Shown here in pieces: positions 35,312-45,869 of a stretch of DNA of 64,000 nucleotides. The notes beneath the pieces are model-generated. The model had not been told where the DNA came from and did not search any database. It saw nothing but the letters and a program-made list of their open reading frames with translations. Positions within the stretch are counted from its first letter, which is position 1. Each line of letters starts with the position of its first letter. This stretch comes from Actinernus sp. WN-2022 (Eukaryota > Cnidaria > Anthozoa > Actiniaria > Actinernidae), in NCBI GenBank assembly GCA_030867875.1, contig JAOWCC010000330.1, positions 124,001 to 188,000 on the forward strand, in the 5' to 3' direction. The position numbers and the translations under genes are program-made.

Positions 35312-35422
35312 GAAACCCATCGTGTTATTTCAGTAAAGATCTGTGCAACTGGAAAGTCGAAGGATCCTGGGTTTTCACAGGTCCTGAAAGAAAGCCTTTT
35401 GGTGTTGCGATGCCAATACAAG
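35312..35422 (+). CDS. Exon: MAM domain 3, N-terminal part
   Basis: The acceptor is atctcttcacacag and the donor is atacaag|gtaatc. The exon is phase 1 to phase 1, 37 codons. It contains PSCYFSKDLCNWKVEGSW, a MAM opening with C-x6-C and Trp, then FTGPERKPFGVAMPIQ. Same phase pattern as the first exons of MAM 1 and 2. Confidence 0.82.
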
Positions 35423-35649
35423 GTAATCTCCATGACTAATTCCAGTTGGTTCTAATGAGAAGTTATAAAATAAAGTAAAATATGAAGATGTTTCCAATTT
35501 CCGCTTTGGAGCCACGTGAAGCCATGTAATTCGTAGCTCTCGTAAAACTAACTTTAGAGCGATGTTCGATTGAGTATCAAAAGTGATTCGATGATTCCTT
35601 TGATTTTTCGTTTCTTTAGCCTTTCTATTGGCTGTAAAAAATGTTTTGT

Positions 35650-35750
35650 AATAGTCCACTTTCGATATATGCTTCAATTGTCTATGATTGAGGCCTCATA
35701 TTGAAACCTTCGTGCGTGACAAGTGACGCACATATCGAAAGTGGACTATT
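35650..35750. mobile_element. Fold-back MITE, ATAGTCCACTTTCGATAT family, copy 1
   Basis: Inverted ends atagtccactttcgatat and atatcgaaagtggactat, with aggcctcatattgaaacctt inside. A relative with ends atagcccacttccgcgatat lies at 37820-37994 and shares gcgtgacaagt and gcctcgtattgaaacc. Confidence 0.75.
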
Positions 35751-35930
35751 ATCGGCCAAACAAGTTCTAAACTGAAACCAATCATTGATTTGGTCCGTTA
35801 CGCAAGTTATTTTTTATTAAGTTAGGGTTATCCACGATTGCGTTTACTTTCGTTCGTGATTGGTTCAAGTAAAACCAATCACGAATTCCCTCAGTTCGTG
35901 ATTGGTTCATTGCGTTTTTACTTGCTCCCT

Positions 35931-36255
35931 AGCCTGGGAAACCAGTCCACTCTTATCGCTCCCCACTCGCGAAAGAGACGTCTGGGCAACGAAGCAGAAA
36001 ATTCCATACTGATGACATAGCAGATAGCCGTTTCACAATGCATAAATTTGTTGCAATTATCAGAAGCCGAATGCGAACAACAAAGTTATTTTCAAGGTAT
36101 ATAACTACCGAGGCTACTCGTTTGCTTGGCAGTGGATTTATGCATCGTGAAACGGCTATCTTAGTGCTACGTCATCAGTATGGAATTTATGCCTCGTTTC
36201 CCAGACGTCTCTTTCGCGATTGGGGAGCGATAAGAGTCGGCTGGCTTCCCAGGCT
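35931..36255. mobile_element. Long-TIR MITE, AGCCTGGGAAACC ends
   Basis: About 110-bp inverted arms: AGCCTGGGAAACCAGTCCAC on the left, mirrored by a right arm ending TTCCCAGGCT. Inner blocks cgaaagagacgtctggg and attccatactgatgac also pair. 325 bp, no ORF. Confidence 0.75.
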
Positions 36256-36299
36256 CCTTGCTCCCATGTTGACCCTGTAATTACTTTCATTTTGGTTTT

Positions 36300-36755
36300 A
36301 CAACACTCAATCGAACACCGCTCTAACGTGTTTATGCAATCATTTGTTTGATATTCCAGAACACTTCGATACTTTCAAAACTACTTTAAGTCAGTCGCAT
36401 GGTCATAATACTAGGAACGGATATCTGCCGAGACTCCCCAAGCCGAGGACAGAATGGGGAACGCGTGCTACATACTTTAGGGCAACAAACGATTGGGCTT
36501 CCCTGCCAAATGAATTAAAAAAGCCCATGCCTAAGTTGATTTTTAAAAGAAATATAAATAAGTTCTTAATTAATCAGTATTTATGCCAGTTTTATCTTTT
36601 TATGATCGTTCTTTCTTATTAATATTTTTACCTATTATTCTATGTCCATTTTGTCTTTTTAATTTTAAATTTTATGTTATAGAGGACCCTCCTGAAAACC
36701 ACTTTTGCATAAGTGACGGAGGCCTCCTCTCAAAAGATGTATTATTATTATTATT
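36300..36755 (+). pseudogene. LINE RT tail and 3' end
   Basis: The frame 36344-36622 contains HGHNTRNGYLPRLPKPRTEW and then NDWASLPNELKK, the C-terminal tail of a LINE ORF2. The 3' UTR carries aggaccctcctgaaaaccac and ends in an (att)n run at 36727-36755. It finishes 35 bp before an exon. Confidence 0.7.
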
Positions 36756-36790
36756 ATGATATTCATTATAAGGCTTTGTTCCCTCTGTAG

Positions 36791-37050
36791 GGTCCGGTGG
36801 CTCGTATGTCTCCCTACTTAAATCCTCCAAACCTCTGAGTAATCTGTCTAGTCAGGTTATCAACCCACGGACCCAGGGATGGAGGTGCTTGCGTTTCTCG
36901 TTTTACAGTAGTAAAAAGTACTTTAGGAGAAGACTCGCGGTTTTCTTCAAAACTCAGAACGCAACATCTCAAATACGGAGTTACAGAAGCATTAGCAATG
37001 AATGGAGACTGATAGAGTTGGTGCTTCCAGTAGACCAGGAGTCATTACAG
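36791..37050 (+). CDS. Exon: MAM domain 3, central part
   Basis: The acceptor is ttccctctgtag and the donor is tcattacag|gttaat. Entry is phase 1 and exit phase 0. The translation starts GSGGSYVSLLKSS and includes GWRCLRFSFYS (third MAM cysteine), LAVFFKTQN and EWRLIELVLPV, the MAM core strands. The acceptor lies directly after a LINE 3' end, so the insertion reached the edge of the exon. Confidence 0.85.
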
Positions 37051-37351
37051 GTTAATACAATAAACGTTAGATTTATTGAACTAGCGACATCATAACTGCA
37101 CTGCATGCTCATGACAGATGTGAGTCAGCATGATCACACATCAAACGTTTGTCAATATATTGTGTTTGTGAGGGGTGGGGAAGGGAGGGGTTAGAAAGCT
37201 GACAGCTAAACAGTAAGGCTATTGTGTACATTGTCCTTGGTGAAATCTTGGTGAAACAAATGTGGTTTCTTTTGTTCCTAACAACCAACATGGCCGCCAG
37301 TGCAAACAACAAAACACTTGTTTCTAGAAAAGTGATGTATTGTTTATACAG

Positions 37352-37433
37352 GTGATATTCCAGGGAGACAAGCTGCATAACCAACCCAAGTTGGCCGTCG
37401 CTGATATCAGCTTCTCTAAAGTAGCTTGTACCG
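37352..37433 (+). CDS. Exon: MAM domain 3, C-terminal part
   Basis: The acceptor is tgtttatacag and the donor is gtaccg|gttagt. Entry is phase 0 and exit phase 1. The translation VIFQGDKLHNQPKLAVADIS followed by FSKVACT has the A-x-A-D-I-S block and the fourth MAM cysteine. It is the last MAM exon before a 19-kb intron. Confidence 0.82.
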
Positions 37434-37614
37434 GTTAGTAACAGTTGTTTTTATTCTTTAATGCTAAAGTTTGTAATTAAACTGTTTACATGTTTTGACA
37501 CGAAAAATCCTTAGGAAAAGGTCGTCTTTCGTTTTCATTGCGTGGTACCATTTCTCCTGAAGACCATATTCAAGTATTAGCAGCTACTATTATATAGACA
37601 CTAGTTATTGTTGG

Positions 37615-38810
37615 CTTCAGAAATATGTTGCTTACAAAATGTACTTCAAATCTTTAAAAACAAAATATTGTCTTTGCTTTATAGCATTTTCAAACGTAAA
37701 CAAAAAGCTGCCGCGATTCTTGTCAGGTGAAGAAATAATCGTGTCCGAAAGAATGAAAAATCCGCGCGTATTATCGGCCGAAATGAATATTTTGCTGCGC
37801 TTTGAAAAATAGCAGCATCATAGCCCACTTCCGCGATATGCTTTACTTGTCATGCACAAATATTTCAGTACGAGGCCCCGTGCGAAATTAAATTTATTAT
37901 TTTTACAGAGTAAAGAATAAATTTAATTTACCACGGAGCCTCGTATTGAAACCTTTGTGCGTGACAAGTAAAGCATATCGCGGAAGTCGGCTATTATGTT
38001 CACAAGGTGTTTTTTAGAGCCATTTCATTGGCTCTTGTATTCAAGTTCAGTATTTAAAGGAGTGTTTACTTAGAATTGACAATCTAGGCAAGTTGCTGCA
38101 CTATTAACATTAATTTTAAATTAAACATGTTCATTTTCCTTGGTCTAGTTTTGTTGTTCTTGCTTGGAATAATGTTTCGTTATTTACAGTTTACTGTAGC
38201 TATAGAATGATAGATCATAACAAATTATAAAACAAGAACCTTTAAACTCCACGGGTTTAGGTGATCTTGCACAGGTGTGGAGAATACGTTGCCGAGTTTT
38301 TCCTACTGAGATACATGTAGGTTGTTATCCCGATTTTTCGTATACGGCAATTCACCACTTCTTTCGGCTGATTGGCCTCACTGCCGGAAACTCTCGGATA
38401 TAAGACATACACCACAACACATTTTTCGAGAGAAAATGCAATTATTTGGAAATTCAAAAAAGTATTATCTCGATCACGTTCTACCCAACCGATTTCGTTA
38501 CTTTTAAAAGGAAAAATTTCAGCAAAGTAAGAAGAAGAACACTGATTTAATTGCGATCTAAGTTTTTAAATAATTTTGTTTTGTCGAAATCCCCTATATT
38601 TTCCTTCCAGCTGATCATTTTCCTGCAGCACCACAGTGGCGCAGCAGCAGACGAGGCACCGCAGACTACTGATAAAATGTGATACGAAACAAAATCCTTT
38701 ACAATTTCATGGCTTTAGCTTTAGTATTTTGTACTAATTTGATGAAGATGTTAAAATTTATAATTCCACTCCTGTCTTCTTCGTAGCCGTTCAAAGCCGT
38801 CGTCACATAA
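37615..38810. repeat. Large dispersed repeat, copy 2 of 2
   Basis: Same family and orientation as 9770-11560, with shorter internal spacing. Shared blocks include ataatcgtgtccgaaagaat, cattggctcttgta, aggtgatcttgcacaggtgt and cctgcagcaccacagtgg. It carries a hairpin MITE at 37820-37994 that copy 1 lacks. Confidence 0.7.
37820..37994. mobile_element. Fold-back MITE, copy 2, inserted in the dispersed repeat
   Basis: Inverted ends atagcccacttccgcgatat and atatcgcggaagtcggctat. It interrupts the dispersed repeat after gcagcatc, relative to copy 1 at about 9958, so it is younger than the repeat. Confidence 0.75.
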
Positions 38811-38957
38811 CACTGGTGTTACTAAAACTAAGAAAATAATTTCAAGATACACTACTTTAGAAATTTATTTTGATTATCTAACAGTATTGTTTCGAAGTCT
38901 GCTCATATTTTTGGACCCATAAGATGAGCAATGTTTTTAATTTTTCATCCGCACGGT

Positions 38958-39240
38958 AATAGACCAGTTCGCGGTAAATTTTCACGCGGAATTTGACTCG
39001 TTTTTACAGACAATGTATGGAAAACTGAAAACACGATTGCACGCTTCACAGCACAGCTACATCCCTCAAATTTAGATATGTTAAACTTTTACCTGGTATC
39101 TTAAGTTCGTATCTGAAGAATATTTCAGAAATTCGATTTTACGGATTTTATTTGGCATCGGATTCCCATCGATTCCCATACAAACACTGTAATTCGCGCC
39201 ATGTTTCAAAATGTCGGAATTTACCGCGAACTGGTCTATT
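38958..39240. mobile_element. MITE with AATAGACCAGTTCGCGG ends
   Basis: The left end AATAGACCAGTTCGCGGTAA is repeated inverted at the right end as TTACCGCGAACTGGTCTATT. 283 bp, no ORF. Confidence 0.75.
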
Positions 39241-39244
39241 CATG

Positions 39245-39450
39245 CAATTGCCCACTTTAGAAACGAGTAGGGGAATAGGGCGAGTTCGGTTTCGCAAAGG
39301 CGCTTGGGATCGTTACTGGGGACAGTTAATTGCGATATTTGCTATGTTTCTTTGTATTCTGCAATTAGGGTGTCCCCAGTAACGATCCCAAGCGCCTTTG
39401 CGAAACCGAACTCGCCCCATTCCCCTACTCGTTTCTAAAGTGGACAATTG
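39245..39450. mobile_element. Fold-back MITE with about 85-bp near-perfect arms
   Basis: The left arm begins caattgcccactttagaaac and the right arm is its inverse, ending gtttctaaagtggacaattg. Inner stem parts tttcgcaaaggcgcttggga and gttactggggaca are also mirrored. The loop is about 30 bp. It begins 4 bp after the previous MITE. Confidence 0.8.
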
Positions 39451-39739
39451 ACGAGATAGGCGCCCGCGTTTTGTTTTGTTTAGGTCGAATTGTGCTTTTG
39501 AAGCTAATGAAAATGGTTATGTGTACTATGGGTGTTTTGATGCTTTTCAAGCGTTCCGAGCACGTGCCTAAACCCCCTAATCATTTGACATCGCAATTCT
39601 TTACTAAAACCATTCAAAAGGCAAATGTGTTCTAAGCGAACTGGTACTTAATTAAATTTGTTTAAAGCCCCGAGAGAAGAACAAACAATGTGAAAAAATG
39701 CTGCGCTATTAGAACTTTAACTTTCCTTTATTTCTAATG

Positions 39740-39935
39740 TTTGTAAACTTCAAACCCACTGGCGCTAAGAAAGATCGTTAGGCATTTAGGCACTAAACGA
39801 CGCGATTGTTTGCACATTGTACTCGCACCGATCCCTATGGTATTGCTTTCCCAGGTAACAACAAAGACACATATGGGGATATATGTATTCTGGAGTGTCA
39901 TCTTTTTTTGATCGGGTATATATATATATATATAT
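39740..39935 (-). repeat. Dispersed repeat (copy B, inverted)
   Basis: Reverse-complement relative of 9075-9250, again bounded by a (ta)n run at 39920-39938. Shared strings include ctggagtgtcatcttttttt and ggcatttaggcacta. Confidence 0.65.
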
Positions 39936-39939
39936 AGTC

Positions 39940-41861
39940 AATTTCAAGAAGGTTGTCGGAGTAAAGAATATTTTATAAACATAACTGTCACGTGACCGTA
40001 CATACGAATATATTAAAATCACTCGGTTGTTCAAATTATTACGCGTTACGAACTACAGCCGAGGAAGCGACAAAATAGGCCTTTGGCCAGAGATTGTCAC
40101 GTGACGTGTTGGCCCATAAGCAACGCCATACTGGGTTGTAAGCTAGCTTGACTGAATCCGTGGTATCATAGCTGAACTTCGAAGCGTTTTTCTTTCTTTC
40201 TTACAAAATTAAAGTTATTCTTTACTTTTCATCCAGTATTTCGTCAAATATGCTGGGCAAAATAGAGTTTGGAGTCTCAAACGAACTGACCTCGAATCTC
40301 TGGCATTTGCCAAACATGGCGGCCGCTCAACCCGCACACACAGCACTATCGTTTGTGTAATAATGTCTGAATTTATCAGCCTTAAATTTGAGCAAAATGC
40401 TACAAAACATATTAATAGAATGGTGGAACCTGTTCAGTTGTATTATTTAAATGCATGTTCGTTCCCTTTGCTTCAACTTTATAGAAAAGGACAAGCTATG
40501 CCTAGCTGCATGAGTATGTACTATGGAGATGCAGAAATTATATTTGAGTATTATTTTAGTTTGATACTGTACCAGTGGGTTCTGTAAATGAGTACAGCAG
40601 ATGCAAATGATCACTGCAGTCATGTAATTTACGTGTTATTAAAGCTTACCTGAAAACCACATATGGGAGCTACATATCCAGTTCTGAAGCAAAGAAAAAT
40701 ATCAGGTTTGATAAAATTTATATCCCTACTTAGTCATTGGAGAGAATGTTATATATTTGTTTCTGATGTTGCTATTAGCCAGTAATATTATTAAAGGGAC
40801 ACTAATTAAGTTGTCAACCCCAAAATGCATGACAAAAATATCTACCCAGATTACCAGATTATGATTTCCAGGTGTACTAGAGAAAATTTGAGACAATTTT
40901 GATAAAGGATAGCAAAGATTCGGGTGGATAAAAAAATGCTGCTTTTAGGAGAAATAGAGAGTGAACTCCTAAACCTGTTGATGGAGTTGCTGTTTCTAAA
41001 AGCAACAGGAACATTATTTCACTCTTTGTGTGAAAGGTACAAGGAGCGTAGTTGTACTGTACTAGACTTAGATCTAATATATACATTTAGACAAGCCTGA
41101 AAGCGCAGCTCCCAATTATCTGAACTGAGGTAACGCCCTGAAAAAAAGTGATAAATTATATAAAGAAAACAGAAATAAAAACACCAAATTAAATGTTAGA
41201 GTCAAGGTAAAAATCATTGTAAAAAGTTTAGAAGAAAAAGAAGATTACGAAAATAAAATCGATCACTAACTACTGTCAATGTTTCGATCTGGGCCGCATG
41301 GTTTCAACAGTGCGCGCGCAAGTGCAACACTTAACCAGGCACGTCATTCGTCGGGCGCGAGGGAAACCGAAATTGAGCCAATTTTTACTCTCATCCTATA
41401 TCACTTGTGCTCCGCTCCGCTAACGAGTCTAACGCGATCGGCATGATGTGTGTGCTGCTAGACTGATTTAGCATGCGGACGCGAAGTTCGAAGGCGACGT
41501 AACGTGGACGATAGGAGATTTCATTGTGGACGGCAACAAGGTGTAACATTAGCGTGACATAACAGAAGGAGAAGACCCGACGTGAGCAAAATCAAGATTG
41601 CGGTGTTTGTTGTTTCTGTTGTTATTGAAATTATGCTCCAGTAACACCTCATTTCCTAAGTTATGTAATACCTTGGATCCAGCGCCCTTCCCTTAAGTCA
41701 TGGCCAAAGGTTGTGGATTTAAATCCGTTAGAGAAGCTATACTCCTCGCATTTGATCAAACCATTAGCGACCAAAATTAATTTGCTCTTCTCTTCGATAG
41801 CAACTCATCGAGGGAAGTATTGCTGTATTGCAAATCTGATGTCTTTGACGTGCAAACCTAG
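39940..41861. other. Intron stretch without recognised feature
   Basis: No exon, domain or repeat was recognised. Several ATG-starting frames below 80 codons lack coding character. Confidence 0.35.
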
Positions 41862-42412
41862 GATTATACAGAGTGTCGTACCGAACTGCGAATCGCTAAA
41901 AAAGACCTGAGTTACCAAATCGATGCACTAAAACTTCTCAGTGAACTGTGTGCAGTGGAGTTGAAGGGATTTGCGTTGCTCTTAAACGGCTTGCATTCAC
42001 GTGCTGCAATTCGACAACGCGGTACTCATTTGCCGAACTGCTTCGGATTCGTGGATGGAACTCTCTGCCTGATTTCAAGGCCGAAATATAACCAAATAAT
42101 ACTATATCGCCACAAAAGAGTCCATGGAATCAAGTACCAGAGTGTTGTGATACCAAATGGGATGGTTGCCAACATGTGCGAAGGAAAAAAACATGATAGT
42201 ACGCTACTGTACGAATCTAACATGTTGATAGAGTTGAGGCGTGTTGCCTGGGAAAATGGAGAACCACTCTGTCTTTACAGAGATCCAGCATACCCACTAA
42301 ACGTCCATCTCGAAACTCCTTATAGAGGACCACGTCTGACCAACAACATGGTTATGTACATCAAAGCAATGAGTGAAGTGAGAGTATCGCTAGAGTAGCT
42401 ATTTGTCAACAT
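41862..42412 (+). pseudogene. PIF/Harbinger transposase remnant (DDE_Tnp_4)
   Basis: Open from 41862 to a TAG at 42396. It starts DYTECRTELRIAKKDLSYQI, the N-terminal Harbinger block. It then has GFVDGT (first catalytic Asp), the basic YRHKRVHGIKYQSVVIPNG strand, GKKHDSTLL (second Asp), LYRDPAYPL and EVRVSLE with the third acidic residue. The codon after that Glu is TAG where the family has Trp, and Harbinger-like sequence resumes after it (LFVNI). So one nonsense codon and a missing N-terminus disable it. No terminal repeats were identified. It relates to HARBI1-type transposases, usually 350 or more residues. Confidence 0.75.
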
Positions 42413-42581
42413 TAGTAATTATTTTAAATTTGTTGATTTTATGAAACAGCTCAAGGTTGGCTTGAGTGCAATCGGTTAGCTTTACCTTGTTTGTGCTTTA
42501 CTTGGGAATGCAAGAACTTGCCTCTATGGGAATATCGTGTCCCAGTTTTTTTTATTTGCCGCCACCTACTTTACAAGTAAT

Positions 42582-42680
42582 AGATACAGAATGAGTGGCC
42601 GTGCTTTATGGCATTTACAAACTCGAACTGAAAGTGAGAGGTTGTAAATCCCATAAAGCACGGACACGAATACTGTATCT
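42582..42680. mobile_element. Fold-back MITE, 99 bp
   Basis: Inverted ends agatacagaatgagtggccg and an inverse right arm ending cactgtatct-like (acgaatactgtatct). The inner stem gtgctttatggcatttacaa pairs with ttgtaaatcccataaagcac. Confidence 0.75.
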
Positions 42681-42961
42681 GACTTATCAAACGTCTAAAT
42701 TAACAGAGTCATGTTTTTAGTTATTGGCGATTGGCGATACGACTTGGACGAAATTTGTATCAGATTTACAGATCACTTATCGCTCAGTGATTTCCTTTAT
42801 TTGTGCTTCATGAATTAATAATAATGAGTTCGATAAGAGTATGTTCAGTAATAATAACTTCTTATTAATGGAGAGCGACATCTTTGCGGGAAAATATTAG
42901 ACCGAGGGCTTGACAGTATCGATAATAGATAAATATCGTAGATAAAAGATCGAGGTTTGAT

Positions 42962-44003
42962 CACGCCGGGCACGAAAGATCGTAAAAAGGCCGAGGTTGA
43001 GTGCACACACAAAAAAAAAATTAACACCATTTCTTTACTACTACTCTAAATTTGAAGACATTTTGGCAGATTGGTAACAAAGTGAAACTTCATTTTTTTG
43101 GACAATTGTTTATGTATTCTGCCGTTGTTGTGACGTCATAAGGGATGTCTCCTTTTTTGGTGAAATATAACCTTTAAAACACGTTGCAAACAGATTATGT
43201 GATCAAAATGGCTTCATGAAATATATTCATTTAGCAAAAATTTGAACTCTCTACGATAAATATATCCAGAGTTATGGATGATTCACTATTTCTATGACGT
43301 CATTATCAGTGACGTCAGGCTTCAAGCATAAATCAGACTGCCTACTATAAAAATATCACTAAAGGAAATACGATGACTTCTGAGAGTTAGAAAAAGGTGT
43401 TCCGTCGATAAAATTCAAAAAAATCTGAACTAGCTATTTTCTGAGGACATCCAAATATATTAATGACGTCATAATGACGTATACCAAAAATAAGGCTTCC
43501 AATTCTAAGCTGTTATACTCAAAAAAATAAAAATTCTAAAAAGAACACGTTGTTATCAATAAAGAGTTTTATTATTGTGCAAGATATGATGTACCAATAT
43601 TTCGAACTCTAAAAGTTAAAACAAGCGATATTTTCATAAATGGTTTTATGTTATTTATTTCCCGCCAATTTTTGGCGGGAAAATTGCCAAAATTTAAAAT
43701 TGAATAACTTTTGTTTACCTCTACCAATCGAGAACGGGTTTTCGATTCCTTCATTCTCATGAAGAAGAGATTTTAAAAAGATAATAAAACGTTTTTAGAG
43801 GTAATAAAAAAGTATAGGAAACCTATTAGAAATGGACAAATGACGTCGTTGTGACGTCATAATGATGGCTACATTAGCTTAACTTATCAGGTTATGTTTT
43901 GTTGGCATTCATTTATACACATACCAAAATTCATTTATCTACGCAGAATGCTTTTTAAAATATAGAAACCCCGGCCTTTTTACGTTCATTTGTGCCCGGC
44001 GTG
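42962..44003. mobile_element. CACGCCGGGCAC-ended CRE-rich element, 1042 bp, GAT duplication
   Basis: The ends CACGCCGGGCACGAAAGATC and an inverse finishing GTGCCCGGCGTG pair over about 38 bp. GAT flanks both sides (42959-42961 and 44004-44006), a 3-bp target duplication as in CACTA/EnSpm elements. The interior has at least five TGACGTCA palindromes and is similar to the reverse of 30601-31603. No transposase. Confidence 0.82.
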
Positions 44004-44143
44004 GATATTTTCCCATAAAGACCGAGCGGACGAGGTTAATAAGATGTTTATTATATGTAAAAGTTTATAAATGAGCGACCACGAACAACACTCCACTGGT
44101 ATACGTCGGATCAAACAATGATCTAAATGGTTCGCAGATTAAG

Positions 44144-44235
44144 AAATAAGTAGAATGAAGAATAGTCGACATATTGTGCTACATTAAATCCGTATAATTC
44201 TACGTCGTATTGGTTATTCTTCATTCTACTTATTT
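44144..44235. mobile_element. Fold-back MITE, 92 bp
   Basis: Inverted ends aaataagtagaatgaagaat and attcttcattctacttattt, with a loop around 44190. Confidence 0.75.
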
Positions 44236-44862
44236 ATAATATGGCACTTTCTTAGCTAGAAAACAAAATATAAAGCCGGAAGTTAATATTTTACATCCGT
44301 TTGGTGAACGCGCACGTCTTGTTTGTAGTTTTCGCGCCCTTTTGAGTTTATCCGTATGATGAACGAAGGCAACACTGTGTTTTATTGATGAATTGAGAAG
44401 CAGAATTGAACATCGAACATTGAATATTAATTTATTTGAACATTGAATAGATAGTTTTCACTCAATCCCCAGAGATTCAAATGACAAAGGGCATGGCGGC
44501 CATGTTGATGTACCTAACAAAAGAAGCTAACGAAGAACATATTGTTACACATGGCCGCCGTGACGTCATGTGCAAACCATCTATTGAACATGAGGGCGAA
44601 AGGACGAAAAAATGTGTCAAACTGAAGTCATCTTCGTTTGATAATTTATTGATCAACACTCATCACCTGTTTTGCGAACCTTGGACAAATTTGTTGCTGG
44701 CTATCACTGGTAAATCCGTAAGTGGCATCCTGAGACACTGCCAATATTTTCAGCTAGCAAAAATCGATTGCCTGATTTCCCAGATGTAAATAATGTAATA
44801 TATAAAGTGGTAAGCTGTAGTGCTAAGTGTGCACGCTCTACGAGGGAAAGAGAAAAAATCTC

Positions 44863-44936
44863 TGACCCAAGTGGGACTCGAACCCAACGACCTCCAGGTT
44901 ACATGTCTGGCGCTCTACCAACTGAGCTATGAAGTC
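44863..44936 (-). tRNA. tRNA-Thr(UGU)-like gene, copy 1
   Basis: The 74-nt minus-strand sequence has a D-arm GCTCAGTTGGTAGAGC, an anticodon arm CCAGACATGTAACCTGG, a T-arm around GGGTTCGAGTCCC and a 7-bp acceptor. The anticodon would be TGT. Departures from a normal tRNA are A instead of T at position 33, an A-C mismatch closing the anticodon stem and an extra base in the T-arm. This copy also has an acceptor mismatch (gaagtc instead of caagtc on the plus strand). It may be a pseudogene. Confidence 0.45.
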
Positions 44937-45120
44937 AGATGAGAGCAATCGTGGGTATTGGTGCGTTATATGGGGTCACGGTGATTATATATGTATATGT
45001 AGTTATGATATTGAATCATGTTTGCCGCGTAGCACTAGTAAGTGTAAATAATGTAATATATAAAGTGGTAAGCTGTAGTGCTAAGTGTGCACGCCCTACG
45101 AGGGAAAGAGAAAAAATCTC

Positions 45121-45194
45121 TGACCCAAGTGGGACTCGAACCCAACGACCTCCAGGTTACATGTCTGGCGCTCTACCAACTGAGCTATCAAGTC
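45121..45194 (-). tRNA. tRNA-Thr(UGU)-like gene, copy 2
   Basis: Same 74-nt sequence as copy 1, with a fully pairable acceptor (GACTTGA with TTGGGTC, two or three G-U pairs). A-box-like TAGCTCAGTTGG and B-box-like GGTTCGAGTCC are intact. A run of six A on the plus strand (aaaaaatctc) gives a T-run just downstream on the minus strand, a possible Pol III terminator. Confidence 0.5.
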
Positions 45195-45378
45195 AGATAA
45201 GAGCAATCGTGGGTATTGGTGCGTTATATGGGGTCACGGTGATTATATATGTATATGTAGTTATGATATTGAATCATGTTTGCCGCGTAGCACTAGTAAG
45301 TGTAAATAATGTAATATATAAAGTGGTAAGCTGTAGTGCTAAGTGTGCATGCCCTACGAGAGAAAGAGAAAAAATCTC

Positions 45379-45452
45379 TGACCCAAGTGGGACTCAAACC
45401 CAACGACCTCCAGGTTACATGTCTGGCGCTCTACCAACTGAGCTATCAAGTC
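45379..45452 (-). tRNA. tRNA-Thr(UGU)-like gene, copy 3
   Basis: As copy 2, except for one change in the T-loop/B-box (plus-strand gactcaaaccc instead of gactcgaaccc), so the B-box reads GGTTTGAGTCC. That would weaken Pol III transcription. Confidence 0.4.
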
Positions 45453-45636
45453 AGATGAGAGCAATCGTGGGTATTGGTGCGTTATATGGGATCACGGTGA
45501 TTATATATGTATATGTAGTTATGATATTGAATCATGTTTGCCGCGTAGCACTAGTAAGTGTAAATAATGTAATATATAAAGTGGTAAGCTGTAGTGCTAA
45601 GTGTGCACGCCCTTCGAGGGAAAGAGAACAAATCTC

Positions 45637-45710
45637 TGACCCAAGTGGGACTCGAACCCAACGACCTCCAGGTTACATGTCTGGCGCTCTACCAACTGAG
45701 CTATCAAGTC
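45637..45710 (-). tRNA. tRNA-Thr(UGU)-like gene, copy 4
   Basis: As copy 2 within the tRNA-like part. The downstream T-run is interrupted (plus strand agaacaaatc), so its Pol III terminator is weaker than in the other copies. Confidence 0.45.
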
Positions 45711-45869
45711 AGATGAGAGCAATCGTGGGTATTGGTGAGTTATATGGGGTCACGGTGATTATATATGTATATGTAGTTATGATATTGAATCATTTTTGCC
45801 GCGTAGCACTAGTAAGTGTAAATAATGTAGTATATAAAGTGGTAAGCTGTAGTGCTAGGTGTGCATCAA

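Larger units (their letters stand above)
44787..45869. repeat. 258-bp tandem array, 4.2 units, each with one tRNA-like gene
   Basis: The positions of gtgggactcg (44871, 45129, 45387, 45645) are exactly 258 bp apart. The units are nearly identical, and the fifth is cut off at about 45869. Each unit has one tRNA-like sequence on the minus strand and a non-tRNA spacer with a (tatatgtatatg) stretch. Because 258 is divisible by three, one plus-strand frame stays open for 320 codons (44939-45901). It is not a protein gene. Confidence 0.9.

Noticed and set aside
41713..41910. 65-codon frame upstream of the Harbinger remnant as its N-terminus
   Set aside because: It is in a different frame from the transposase and shows no Harbinger motifs.
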